Below, piece after piece: positions 16,185 through 24,162 of a DNA stretch of 54,666 nucleotides. Within the stretch, counting starts at the first letter, position 1; each line of letters begins with the position of its first letter. This DNA is from Elusimicrobiota bacterium (lineage in GTDB: Bacteria; Elusimicrobiota; Elusimicrobia; JACQPE01): positions 1-54,666 of the forward strand of contig JACQJO010000047.1 in the NCBI GenBank assembly GCA_016205025.1. Direction: 5' to 3'. A program made the translations under genes and the position numbers. The notes beneath the pieces were generated by a model. That model ran no database searches, was not told where the DNA came from, and saw nothing but the letters and a program-made list of their open reading frames with translations.

Positions 16185-16206
16185 AAATCACCTCCCAGCT
16201 ATTTAT

Positions 16207-16235
16207 AGTATAAGTCCAAAAATAGACTTTGTCAA
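16207..16235 (-). promoter_or_regulatory. consensus promoter with operator for the RES/Xre pair
   Basis: On the minus strand TTGACA (plus 16230-16235) and TATACT (plus 16207-16212) are 17 bp apart. The spacer carries an inverted repeat AAGTC...GACTT, which suits autorepression by the antitoxin. A further AAGTC-like half site lies just upstream. Confidence 0.85.
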
Positions 16236-16260
16236 GTATATCTGGACTTTTTTCCAGGGC

Positions 16261-17670
16261 TTAAATATCCGGAAAAATTTTGCCGGGATTTAAGATGTTA
16301 TTCGGATCAAAAATGTTTTTTATCTGGCGCATCAGACTGATTTCGGCGGGTCCGAGCCCCATGGAAAGATAATTTTTCTGCACTAAACCGATGCCGTGCT
16401 CGCCGGAGATATTCCCCCCCAACCGCACCGTTTCGGCAAAAATTTCTTGGATCGCCTTGGGAGCCGCTTCCTTCCATTTTGACTGCGAAATTTCACCTTG
16501 AATTAAATTTACATGGATGTTGCCATCGCCCGCGTGGCCATAGCAAACGGACTCAATTCCATGTCTGCGTGAAATTTCCTTAAGGCTGGTGACCAGTTCG
16601 GGAAGGTTCGCCCTGGGCACCACGGTGTCTTCTTCTTTATAAATCAATTGTTTTACCGCTTCCCCGATAGAACGTCTTAAATTCCAAATTTCTTTTTGTT
16701 TCTCGGGTGAATCGCAAATTAAAACATCCAGAGCTTGAAACTCCGCCAAAACTTCGCCAACCATTTCGGACTCTTTCTCCAAAAGCCCTTGATCGTTGCC
16801 GTCCAGCTCAACTAAAAGGCAAGCCTCGGCCTCCCCTCGCGAAGGAAAATAACGCCCCAACCGCTTTTCCACGATTTCCATTGAATTTTTTTCCATGAAT
16901 TCACAGGCCGCGGGCATAATGCCCCGGCTAAAAATCCGCGTCAGCGCCTCGGCCGCTTGGCGCAAGGTTGGGAAAGGAGCGTAAAGGAGCCGCCGGTATT
17001 TGGGATAAGGGATTAACTTTAAAATGATTTTGGTCACCACGGCCAGCGTGCCTTCCGAACCCACTAAAAGCTGTGTTAAGTTATACCCTGTCACATCCTT
17101 TAAAAGCTTTTTGCCCGTTTGAATAATCTCGCCGCCAGGCAAAACCGCTTCCAGGCCTAAAACATAATCTTTGGTAACGCCGTACTTTAAGGCATGCGGG
17201 CCCCCGGCGTTTTCCGCCACGTTTCCGGCCAGCATAGAGGAACCCCGGCTGGCGGGATCCGGCGGGTAGTAAAGCCCAACTTTCTCAACCTCGTTTTGCA
17301 GAATCTCGGTCACGACACCCGGCTCCACCACCGCCATTAAATTTTCCCGGTCAATCTCCAGGATTCGGCTCATTCTTTCCACCGAAAGAACAACCCCTCC
17401 GTAAACGGCCAAAGCGCCCCCCGAAAGGCCGGTGCCGCCGCCGCGCGCCGTGACCGGAACGCGCCGCTCATTGGCTAATTTCAGAATTTGAGAAATCTCT
17501 TGGGCCGTCCGGGGCTTAACCACAACCTCGGGCCAGAAAACAAGATGCTCGGTTGAATCGCTGGCGTAAGGCTGGATTTCTATTTTTAAGGTTAAAACGT
17601 GGCCGGAACCGACGATCTCTTTGAGTTTGGTTAAAACGCCGGCATCAACTCTGTTGTAAGGGTTTCTCAC
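16261..17670 (-). CDS. glcD: FAD-linked oxidase, GlcD/D-lactate dehydrogenase family
   Basis: The 469 residues oxidise a 2-hydroxy acid (glycolate or D-lactate) with FAD. The FAD-binding domain has V-T-A-R-G-G-G-T-G-L-S-G-G-A near residue 95. The C-terminal FAD-oxidase domain ends with G-N-I-S-G-E-H-G-I-G and the N-I-L-N-P-G-K-I-F tail. No glcE/F partner or FeS subunit follows, so the electron acceptor is not clear. The start is GTG, overlapping the pfkB stop (GTGA). Confidence 0.85.
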   Translation of the reverse strand: MRNPYNRVDAGVLTKLKEIVGSGHVLTLKIEIQPYASDSTEHLVFWPEVVVKPRTAQEISQILKLANERRVPVTARGGGTGLSGGALAVYGGVVLSVERMSRILEIDRENLMAVVEPGVVTEILQNEVEKVGLYYPPDPASRGSSMLAGNVAENAGGPHALKYGVTKDYVLGLEAVLPGGEIIQTGKKLLKDVTGYNLTQLLVGSEGTLAVVTKIILKLIPYPKYRRLLYAPFPTLRQAAEALTRIFSRGIMPAACEFMEKNSMEIVEKRLGRYFPSRGEAEACLLVELDGNDQGLLEKESEMVGEVLAEFQALDVLICDSPEKQKEIWNLRRSIGEAVKQLIYKEEDTVVPRANLPELVTSLKEISRRHGIESVCYGHAGDGNIHVNLIQGEISQSKWKEAAPKAIQEIFAETVRLGGNISGEHGIGLVQKNYLSMGLGPAEISLMRQIKNIFDPNNILNPGKIFPDI

Positions 17671-18605
17671 GCCAAGCGAGCGGCAAAAGCGTCTGGGGCA
17701 TGCGCCATCATTTCGCTTAAAACCTGCAATCGTTGTTGCACTTCAGAGGCGCCGATCGCGGCAAGCCCGTCTATGCTCAAAGCTGAAAGCGCGAATGAAG
17801 ACATAACGTTTCCGGCAGCCAGGGCCTTTTTGACGGCCAACGGCTCATAAGGATCGCCGGACTGCAAAAGTATCCCCAAAAAGCCGCCGGCAAAGGAATC
17901 GCCGGCTCCGGTTGGGTCCACCACCTCAAAAGCGGGAAATGCCGGAGCCCAGTAAGACTGGCCTCGTCGCGAGTCGTAAGCCATAGCCCCGTGCTCGCCG
18001 CTTTTAATCACCACCAAGCGCGGGCCCCGCTCGCCTAAACGATGGGCGGCGCGCAGGACTTTGCGCTCGCCCGTTAACGCCTTAGCCTCCGCCTCATTGA
18101 CAAAAAAGACATGGATTTTAGGCAACAGTGCTTTTAAAGCGTTGGCTTGGGTATTAATCCAAAGATTCATGGTATCGGCCGCCGCCAGAGTTGGGTTTTC
18201 CATTTGGCTTAAAACATCGGCTTGCAGATCAGGAGAAATATTTCCCAAAAATACGGCCTCTTCGCGCCGGTACTCCTCGGGAAGTTTGGGCGAGAAGGTC
18301 CCGAAAACATTAAGCTGGGTATCTATGGTTTTAGCTTCGGCTAAATCCTCGCCGTATTCCCCTTCCCAAGCGAAGGTGCGTCCCGCCATTTTCTCGATTC
18401 CGGCTAAATCAATTCCTCTGGAACGAAGAAGTTCCAGGGCTTCGTTAGGATAATCTTCGCCGATAATCCCAACCAATTTGACGGGAGCAAAATTGGAAAG
18501 ACTCAAGGAAGCGTAAATCGCGCTTCCGCCTAATACCTGTTTTCTCTTAACCTTAGGCGTGGACAACACGTCCAGCGCGATGGAGCCGACAACCACAATT
18601 CCCAT
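17667..18605 (-). CDS. PfkB-family carbohydrate or nucleoside kinase
   Basis: The 312 residues show the N-terminal G-G-S-A-I-Y-A-S-L-S-L motif (about residues 26-36), and near the C-terminus the PfkB signature 2 D-P-T-G-A-G-D-S-F-A-G-G-F, whose aspartate is the catalytic base. The substrate cannot be told from sequence. It is coupled by overlap to the glcD-like gene downstream, so a sugar acid or sugar-derived substrate is a fair guess. Confidence 0.8.
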   Translation of the reverse strand: MGIVVVGSIALDVLSTPKVKRKQVLGGSAIYASLSLSNFAPVKLVGIIGEDYPNEALELLRSRGIDLAGIEKMAGRTFAWEGEYGEDLAEAKTIDTQLNVFGTFSPKLPEEYRREEAVFLGNISPDLQADVLSQMENPTLAAADTMNLWINTQANALKALLPKIHVFFVNEAEAKALTGERKVLRAAHRLGERGPRLVVIKSGEHGAMAYDSRRGQSYWAPAFPAFEVVDPTGAGDSFAGGFLGILLQSGDPYEPLAVKKALAAGNVMSSFALSALSIDGLAAIGASEVQQRLQVLSEMMAHAPDAFAARLA

Positions 18606-18662
18606 ACCAGTGAGATTTTAGATTTTTTATTGAAATCTTCAATGCTGCGAATTTCATTAACA

Positions 18663-19061
18663 TTAGCCGCTAACTACTCCTTCTGTCCCCCAGAATTTCG
18701 CCCCGAGAAAAACCAACACCATTAAGAACAAAAATATAAAAAACAATTCCGTGTCTTCTTTGTTGGCGCCAGAAGAAGAGCCGCCATGTCTTATACCTTG
18801 CGGCGAAGGTAACTTTTTTAAGGGAATACTACCGCTCAATTTTTCTTGGGCATTGCTGGTTTGCCAGGATGGATTTTTATCGGTTTTTTTAAAAATGACA
18901 ATATTGTCCGAAGAAGCCAATGACCCCCGAGGCGCCGAGGCGTTTTCGAGCGACACCTTTAATGTTTCTTCTGTCCGCAAGGCGATGGAATTGGCGCAAA
19001 CTTGCCTAGCTGTCATGCCCGCTAAGGCGCAGAAAGTCGCTGCAAGAATCATTCTTTTCAT
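18663..19061 (-). CDS. short secreted/membrane hypothetical protein
   Basis: I do not recognise this 132-residue protein. It starts with a signal peptide (M-K-R-M-I-L-A-A-T-F-C-A-L-A-G-M-T-A-R-Q). The middle is serine/proline-rich and lysine-rich, and the C-terminus has one membrane segment (F-F-I-F-L-F-L-M-V-L-V-F-L-G) preceded by D-T-E-L. The layout, signal peptide plus C-terminal anchor, resembles the 10162 and 14238 proteins. I chose the ATG at 19061. It lies between the pfkB gene and the 19687 gene. Confidence 0.45.
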   Translation of the reverse strand: MKRMILAATFCALAGMTARQVCANSIALRTEETLKVSLENASAPRGSLASSDNIVIFKKTDKNPSWQTSNAQEKLSGSIPLKKLPSPQGIRHGGSSSGANKEDTELFFIFLFLMVLVFLGAKFWGTEGVVSG

Positions 19062-19114
19062 GCCGTTTTCTTTAAGCATTTTCGATCCTCTTGGCTTTTA
19101 TGATCATTTTGACT

Positions 19115-19687
19115 TTACAGAGGAATACGTGCGGCAAAAACTGCGGTTTCGCTAATAATTCTCCTGAAGTAGTTTAGCAACCTGCTTGGGTTAGCACGGC
19201 TCAAAATTTCTTCGGAGCCCCACACCACCCGAATATTAGCCGAGAGGAGTCTTGATGAGCGCAGTGGGTCAAATTGTGGAACGAGGTATGCCCAAACAGT
19301 AACACGTCTCTTGGGGTCAACGAGGTGGTCGACTCCAAATGTTAGGCCTTTTCTGGGGTGAGTAAAATATAAGCTCCATCTTTTTCTGACGCCGCCAAGA
19401 GAATCCCCTTCGCGTAATATACCGACCGAGCTATCCTGAAATCGCGCAATGGTAAGAGGGCCCAAGCTGCGGCCAACACCCTGCATCTCTCGAACCTTTT
19501 CTAGGTAGCGTGGACTTTGTGCTGCATCCAGGTTTGTTTGCAGAGAGTATAGATAGCGCGCCGGCAATTTTAAATTATTGAAAGCATGACTTTCGCAAAA
19601 GGCTCTCGTTTCGAATGACAAAGCTATAGCGCTCATCAAAAAAACCAACTTTAAAGTGAAGTTCAACAATTCAATTTTGACTTTCAT
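19115..19687 (-). CDS. secreted hypothetical protein
   Basis: I do not recognise this 190-residue protein. A signal peptide (residues about 1-30) precedes a soluble domain with R-Y-L-Y-S-L-Q-T-N and W-S-L-Y-F-T-H-P-R-K-G-L. The GGAGG Shine-Dalgarno sequence lies six bases before the ATG. It is preceded by the strongest DosR-like array in the window, at least three sites with a fourth weaker one, and a TAGAAT -10 box. The 18663 gene follows on the same strand and may be co-transcribed. Confidence 0.5.
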   Translation of the reverse strand: MKVKIELLNFTLKLVFLMSAIALSFETRAFCESHAFNNLKLPARYLYSLQTNLDAAQSPRYLEKVREMQGVGRSLGPLTIARFQDSSVGILREGDSLGGVRKRWSLYFTHPRKGLTFGVDHLVDPKRRVTVWAYLVPQFDPLRSSRLLSANIRVVWGSEEILSRANPSRLLNYFRRIISETAVFAARIPL

Positions 19688-19720
19688 TGGATACCTCCGT
19701 AAACTTACGCATTCCCAATC

Positions 19721-19829
19721 ATTCTACCTGACCTAGCCAAAAATGGCGTGGGGCCTTTGGTCCTATTGGAGGGGGTCTTAAGTCCTAAAGAAATTTCCCT
19801 TTAGTCCTAAGTTTAAAATGGGACTTTAG
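19721..19829 (-). promoter_or_regulatory. array of DosR/NarL-like sites and -10 box for the 19687 gene
   Basis: Sites end at 19765, 19787 and 19809, exactly 22 bp apart, each close to GGGCCTTTGGTCCTA. A fourth, weaker GGGACTTTAG lies at 19820. TAGAAT (plus 19721-19726) is 27 bp from the A-A-A-G-G of the first site. No -35 hexamer is present at the right distance. Confidence 0.6.
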
Positions 19830-19857
19830 TTTTTTTGGTTTTTGGCTGCGGCCGCGT

Positions 19858-20910
19858 TTAGGCGCCCCAGCCGAAGCGCTCTTGGATTTCGGCGAAGGCT
19901 TCTTTGGGCGGGCGAAGCTCTTTTTCGGTCAGCTTATAAAGGGGTTCGTTTGTGATCTCCTCGACTTCATGTAAAGTTTTCTTGGGATTTAAATAAAGGA
20001 TGCCGGTTAAAAGCGCTCCCTCCTGTTTTGATTTGGCCAACGTTTCAATGGCGCGAATTTTATCGGTCGGATCATAATCTTGATCCAGCTTTTTGAGTAA
20101 TAAGTGGGAGCCGTCCGCCAAATCCACTTTTTTCGTTGTTCCTGCGGGATAATCCACCTGGACCTCATCATAATAAGGAATAAAGTCAATGGCATGGAGA
20201 GGTTCGTCATGCTCCTGGACGTGGTGGTAGCTTTTCGTGGAACCCTCATGATTATTAAAGGTAACGCAAGGGCTGATGATATCTAAGAGCACGGTGCCCT
20301 TGTGGGCAATGGCGGCCTTGATTAAAGGGACCATCTGTTTGTGATCGCCGGAAAAAGAGCGCGCCACGAAACTGCATCCCAGTTCAATGGCCACCGCGCA
20401 GCAATCAATGGAATCATATTGGTTGACGGCGCCCCATTTCTGTTTGGAGCCTGGATCCGAAGTCGCGGAAAACTGCCCTTTGGTGAGTCCATAAACCCCG
20501 TTATTCTCGATGATGTAAATCATGTCGACGTTGCGGCGCATCAAATGCATAAATTGCCCTATCCCAATGGCCGCGGTATCGCCGTCGCCGCTGACGCCTA
20601 AAACCAAAAGGTCCTTGTTGGCCAGTTTGGCGCCGGTGGCCACCGAAGGCATGCGGCCGTGAACCGCGTTTAACCCGCAGGAGCGCGCCATGAAATAAGC
20701 CGGGGTTTTAGAGGAGCATCCGATCCCGCTCATCTTGGCGACCCGGTGGGGCTCGATGCCGTATTCGTAAAAAGCGGTCATGATATGCCGGCTGATGGTG
20801 TCATGGCCGCAGCCCTGGCAAAGCGTGGAAACAGCGCCTTTGTAAGCGTCAATACCTAGACCCAAACGGTTGACGATGCCGCTTTTAACAGGAATTTTGA
20901 TTTCAGCCAT
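19858..20910 (-). CDS. korB: 2-oxoacid:ferredoxin oxidoreductase, beta subunit
   Basis: The subunit carries thiamine diphosphate and a 4Fe-4S cluster and works with KorA to oxidise 2-oxoglutarate (or another 2-oxoacid) to acyl-CoA, CO2 and reduced ferredoxin. The 350 residues show C-x-x-C-G-H near residue 28, G-D-G-D-T-A-A-I-G and E-N-N-G-V-Y-G-L-T-K-G-Q-F-S (the TPP-binding motif), and the closing F-N-N-H-E-G segment. The start is ATG at 20910 (M-A-E-I-K); the longer frame is repeat sequence. No ribosome binding site lies in the repeat hairpin before it. Confidence 0.93.
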   Translation of the reverse strand: MAEIKIPVKSGIVNRLGLGIDAYKGAVSTLCQGCGHDTISRHIMTAFYEYGIEPHRVAKMSGIGCSSKTPAYFMARSCGLNAVHGRMPSVATGAKLANKDLLVLGVSGDGDTAAIGIGQFMHLMRRNVDMIYIIENNGVYGLTKGQFSATSDPGSKQKWGAVNQYDSIDCCAVAIELGCSFVARSFSGDHKQMVPLIKAAIAHKGTVLLDIISPCVTFNNHEGSTKSYHHVQEHDEPLHAIDFIPYYDEVQVDYPAGTTKKVDLADGSHLLLKKLDQDYDPTDKIRAIETLAKSKQEGALLTGILYLNPKKTLHEVEEITNEPLYKLTEKELRPPKEAFAEIQERFGWGA

Positions 20911-21009
20911 AAAATTAGTGCTGGGTGCTGGGTGCTGAGTGCTGAGTGTAAAAAAAATAAAAAGAAACTTTCCTCGCACTCAGCACTTTACACTCAGCAC
21001 TCAGCACTT
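20911..21009. repeat. AGTGCTG-family heptamer hairpin, korA-korB junction
   Basis: On the coding strand the sequence runs from the korA TAA stop (AAGTGCTGAGTG...) through a T-rich loop to CAGCACT-like heptamers next to the korB ATG. The left copy has the GGGTGCT variant. The layout matches those at 7669, 29833, 31805 and 34201. Confidence 0.9.
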
Positions 21010-22860
21010 TTATTCCCCTCCCTCCATTGACGCGTGGGCCAAAATCTCTTGGGAAGGCGGGTGCTTTTTCTTTTTACCCGAAATCTCCTCCACGACGGAC
21101 TCGGTGGGGATCGGAAAACCGCTGTAATGGAGTACGGAGTGCATCTTTTTAAACGCCTCGGGGCCCAATTCCAATTTAATGATCTGCGCCACTTGGGCGT
21201 CGCGATTCTGCTCCACCACATAAACCTTGTCGCATTTGTCGAAAAATTCCTGAACCGGACTCAATTGAAATGGGATTGACCGCAATTTAAGATAATTGGT
21301 TTTAACGTTGCTTTTAGCCAGGATATCCCGGCTTTCCTGCACAATCTGGTCGGTGGAGCCATAGGCTACAATGCCGACTTTGGCTCCCGAAACATAATCC
21401 GTTTTGGATTCCGGCATAAAACCGCGGGCGGTTTCGTATTTCTTTGACAGCCGGTCCGCGACTCTTTGATAAGCCACGCCGTCCTCCGTGTAAGCCGCGG
21501 CTTCATTGTGACCGCTGCCCCGGGTGAAATAAGCCGCCAACGGGTGCGCGTTGCCGGGATAAGTCCGATAAGTGATCCCGTCTTCGTCAACGTCCCTGTA
21601 GCGCTCAAATTGGCCCAGTTTCTTTATATCTTCCTCGGTCAGGACCTTCCCTCGGTCAAAAGGCTTCGTGGGATACTTAAAATGATCGGTCAGCCATAAA
21701 TTCATCCCCAAATCCAGATCGCTCATCACAAAAACCGGCGTCTGCAGGCGCTCCGCCAAATCAAAAGCCAGCATCGAAAACTCAAAACATTCCTCAACCG
21801 TGGATGGAATAAGCAAAACGTGTTTGGTATCGCCGTGGGAAAGCGTGGCGGTGGAAAAAATGTCCCCCTGCGAGGTTCTGGTGGGAAGCCCGGTTGAAGG
21901 CCCTATTCTCTGAATGTCAAAAATCACGACCGGGACCTCGCCAAAGTAGGCGAAGCCAACGTATTCCGACATCAGCGATATTCCCGGCCCGCTGGTGCCG
22001 GTCATGGAACGGGCCCCGGCCCAGCCGGCGCCGATCGCCATGCCGATGGCCGCGATTTCATCTTCAGCCTGGATCACCGCGTAGCGCTTTTTTCCGTCGG
22101 GACCCTTGCGGTATTTTTCGAACAAATCTTCCGTGGTTTCAGAAAGAGAGGAAGCCGGGGTAATCGGGTACCAGGCCGCCACGGTGCATCCTCCGAAGAG
22201 AGCTCCCATGGCGCAGGCGGTGTTGCCTTCCATTAGCACCTTGCCTTTGGTGCCATTCATGGACTCCAAGGCGTAGGGATCCTGCTTTTTCAGATTTTCT
22301 CTGGCATATTTCCTGCCGATCTCAATAGTGTCAACGTTGACTCTGACCGCCTTCTCCTTGCCTTTCAACTGATGCCTCAAGGCTCCGGTGATCGCCGCCG
22401 CGTCGATGCCGATTAATTCAGCTAAAACACCCACGTAAAGCATGTTGGTCAACTGTTTTTTGAGCTTAAAATCCGAAATTCCGGTCGAGGCTAAGCGGCC
22501 GAACGGCACCGGGTAATAAATGATGTCCTCTCTTTTGGCCGTTCCGGTCACCGGGTATTCGGATTCATAGATTACGGCCCCCCCGGGATGAATCCGCGGG
22601 ATATCTTGAGCGAAGGTGGTGGGGTTAAGCAGCACCGCCACATTGACTTCGCGCCTGCGGCCTAAATACCCGTCTTTGTTGACCCGGATAAAATACCAGG
22701 TAGGAAGACCCGCGATGTTGGAAGGAAAAACGTTTTTGGGCCCGACCGGGATCCCCATGTGGGCAATCGCCTTGGTAATGACCAAATTTGAGGTTTGGGA
22801 ACCCGTTCCGTTAACGGTGGCTACTTCAATCGTAAAGTCGTTAACAATCTCTTTTTTCAT
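21010..22860 (-). CDS. korA: 2-oxoacid:ferredoxin oxidoreductase, fused gamma-alpha subunit
   Basis: The alpha subunit binds the substrate and the gamma domain joins it. The 616 residues begin with the gamma domain (residues about 1-190: V-A-T-V-N-G-T-G-S-Q-T-S-N, R-E-V-N-V-A-V-L-L-N-P) and continue with the alpha domain, marked by the P-I-T-P-A-S-S-L-S-E motif and a G-M-A-I-G-A-G-W-A-G-A-R segment. This gamma-alpha fusion is the usual two-subunit Kor/Por form. KorB follows after the heptamer hairpin. 2-oxoglutarate is the likeliest substrate but not proven. Confidence 0.93.
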   Translation of the reverse strand: MKKEIVNDFTIEVATVNGTGSQTSNLVITKAIAHMGIPVGPKNVFPSNIAGLPTWYFIRVNKDGYLGRRREVNVAVLLNPTTFAQDIPRIHPGGAVIYESEYPVTGTAKREDIIYYPVPFGRLASTGISDFKLKKQLTNMLYVGVLAELIGIDAAAITGALRHQLKGKEKAVRVNVDTIEIGRKYARENLKKQDPYALESMNGTKGKVLMEGNTACAMGALFGGCTVAAWYPITPASSLSETTEDLFEKYRKGPDGKKRYAVIQAEDEIAAIGMAIGAGWAGARSMTGTSGPGISLMSEYVGFAYFGEVPVVIFDIQRIGPSTGLPTRTSQGDIFSTATLSHGDTKHVLLIPSTVEECFEFSMLAFDLAERLQTPVFVMSDLDLGMNLWLTDHFKYPTKPFDRGKVLTEEDIKKLGQFERYRDVDEDGITYRTYPGNAHPLAAYFTRGSGHNEAAAYTEDGVAYQRVADRLSKKYETARGFMPESKTDYVSGAKVGIVAYGSTDQIVQESRDILAKSNVKTNYLKLRSIPFQLSPVQEFFDKCDKVYVVEQNRDAQVAQIIKLELGPEAFKKMHSVLHYSGFPIPTESVVEEISGKKKKHPPSQEILAHASMEGGE

Positions 22861-22902
22861 TGAGAATTTTGGCAGGATTCTTAATCGATTATATAACGTT
22901 CC

Positions 22903-24162
22903 TCAAAAGGCATTTAGGCCGGTTATTTCGCGGCCCACGATGAAAGTATGGACTTCATGCGTGCCCTCGTACTTCTTAACCACCTCAAGATTCCTGAAGT
23001 GGCGTCCCGAGTGGTAGGCGTCAAACGTGAAGACATCGGCCGGCAGAAGCTCGATACACATTCGGGCGATGTCGCAGGCTTTGGAAACATTGTTGTATTT
23101 GGCCAAAGACACGTGGGCATAAGACAGACGGCCCTCGTCTTTCAAGCGGCCCAGCTGGTAGGCCACCAGTTGGGCGTTCTCCAGTTCATTTAAACACCAA
23201 ACTAACTTTCTCTGAACTTCCTGTTTTTGAGCCAAGGGCACTCCAAAGATTTCCCGCTCCTTGGTAACCCTCAAGACCTCATCGAGACAGGCCCTGGCCG
23301 CGCCGATGACGCCCCAGCAGATGCCGTAGCGGGCCTCGGTCAAACAAGAAAGAGGGGACGCCAAATCCTTGCCAGCGGGGCGTTCGGTCTTGACCAAAAA
23401 ATTCTCCTCCGGAATTTCGCAGTTAGAGAAAGAAAGAGTTGAAGCAACGCCCGCCCTAAAAGTCCACTTATCTTCCGAGCGGTTGGTAAATCCGGGTCTT
23501 CCTTTTTCCACTAAAAACCCGCGGATTCCTTTATCGGTTTTAGCCCAGACAACGGCGATATCCGCAAAACCATTAGTAATCCAAACCTTGGTTCCATTGA
23601 TAATCCAAGAACGGCCTTTTTTGACGGCGGTGGTTTTCATGTTGCCCGGATCGGACCCCCCCTGGGGCTCGGTCAAACCAAAACAGCCTATTTTTTCCCC
23701 TCTGTGCATAGGGCCGAGCCATTTTTTCTTTTGTTCCTCCGTGCCATAGGTATAAATTGCGAACATCACCAGCGAACTCTGAACCGAGGCCACACTGCGC
23801 AAGGTGGAATCCCCGGCCTCAAGCTCGCGCATCGCCACGCCATACGAAGTGTAAGAAAGGGGCTCAAAAGAGGGCTCATCAATGTACTGGCCCAGTTCCT
23901 TTAAGGACGCTCCGAAAATTCCCACGGTTTGAGCCAGTTTCTTGGCGCCCGCCCTGATCATGTCCTCGTGGGTCTTAAAAGGCGCGATGTCGCCCTTGTC
24001 CCATCTCTGGATATTGGGCATGATCTCGCGGGCAACATAAGCCCTGGCGGTATCGCGAACTGTTTTCCCCTCTTCGGTCAGGTAGGTGTCGTCTAAAAAG
24101 TAGTAATCCTGATGAGTCGGTTTTTGCTTGGAAACTTGTTTGGAATTACCCTGGACGGCCAT
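22903..24162 (-). CDS. gcdH: acyl-CoA dehydrogenase, glutaryl-CoA dehydrogenase type
   Basis: The FAD enzyme dehydrogenates an acyl-CoA and, if true GcdH, also decarboxylates glutaryl-CoA to crotonyl-CoA. The 419 residues show C-F-G-L-T-E-P-Q-G-G-S-D-P near 165, I-T-N-G near 196, and the C-terminal catalytic-glutamate motif Y-E-G-T-H-E-V-H. Y-E-G-T-H followed by I-V-G-R-E-I-T-G is the GcdH-type ending. The start is the ATG at 24162, overlapping the nuoN stop (TGATG), so it is coupled to complex I. Confidence 0.86.
   Translation of the reverse strand: MAVQGNSKQVSKQKPTHQDYYFLDDTYLTEEGKTVRDTARAYVAREIMPNIQRWDKGDIAPFKTHEDMIRAGAKKLAQTVGIFGASLKELGQYIDEPSFEPLSYTSYGVAMRELEAGDSTLRSVASVQSSLVMFAIYTYGTEEQKKKWLGPMHRGEKIGCFGLTEPQGGSDPGNMKTTAVKKGRSWIINGTKVWITNGFADIAVVWAKTDKGIRGFLVEKGRPGFTNRSEDKWTFRAGVASTLSFSNCEIPEENFLVKTERPAGKDLASPLSCLTEARYGICWGVIGAARACLDEVLRVTKEREIFGVPLAQKQEVQRKLVWCLNELENAQLVAYQLGRLKDEGRLSYAHVSLAKYNNVSKACDIARMCIELLPADVFTFDAYHSGRHFRNLEVVKKYEGTHEVHTFIVGREITGLNAF

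Noticed and set aside
20911..21009. Heptamer arrays as CRISPR
   Set aside because: Units are 7 bp with no unique spacers of constant length and no cas genes nearby.
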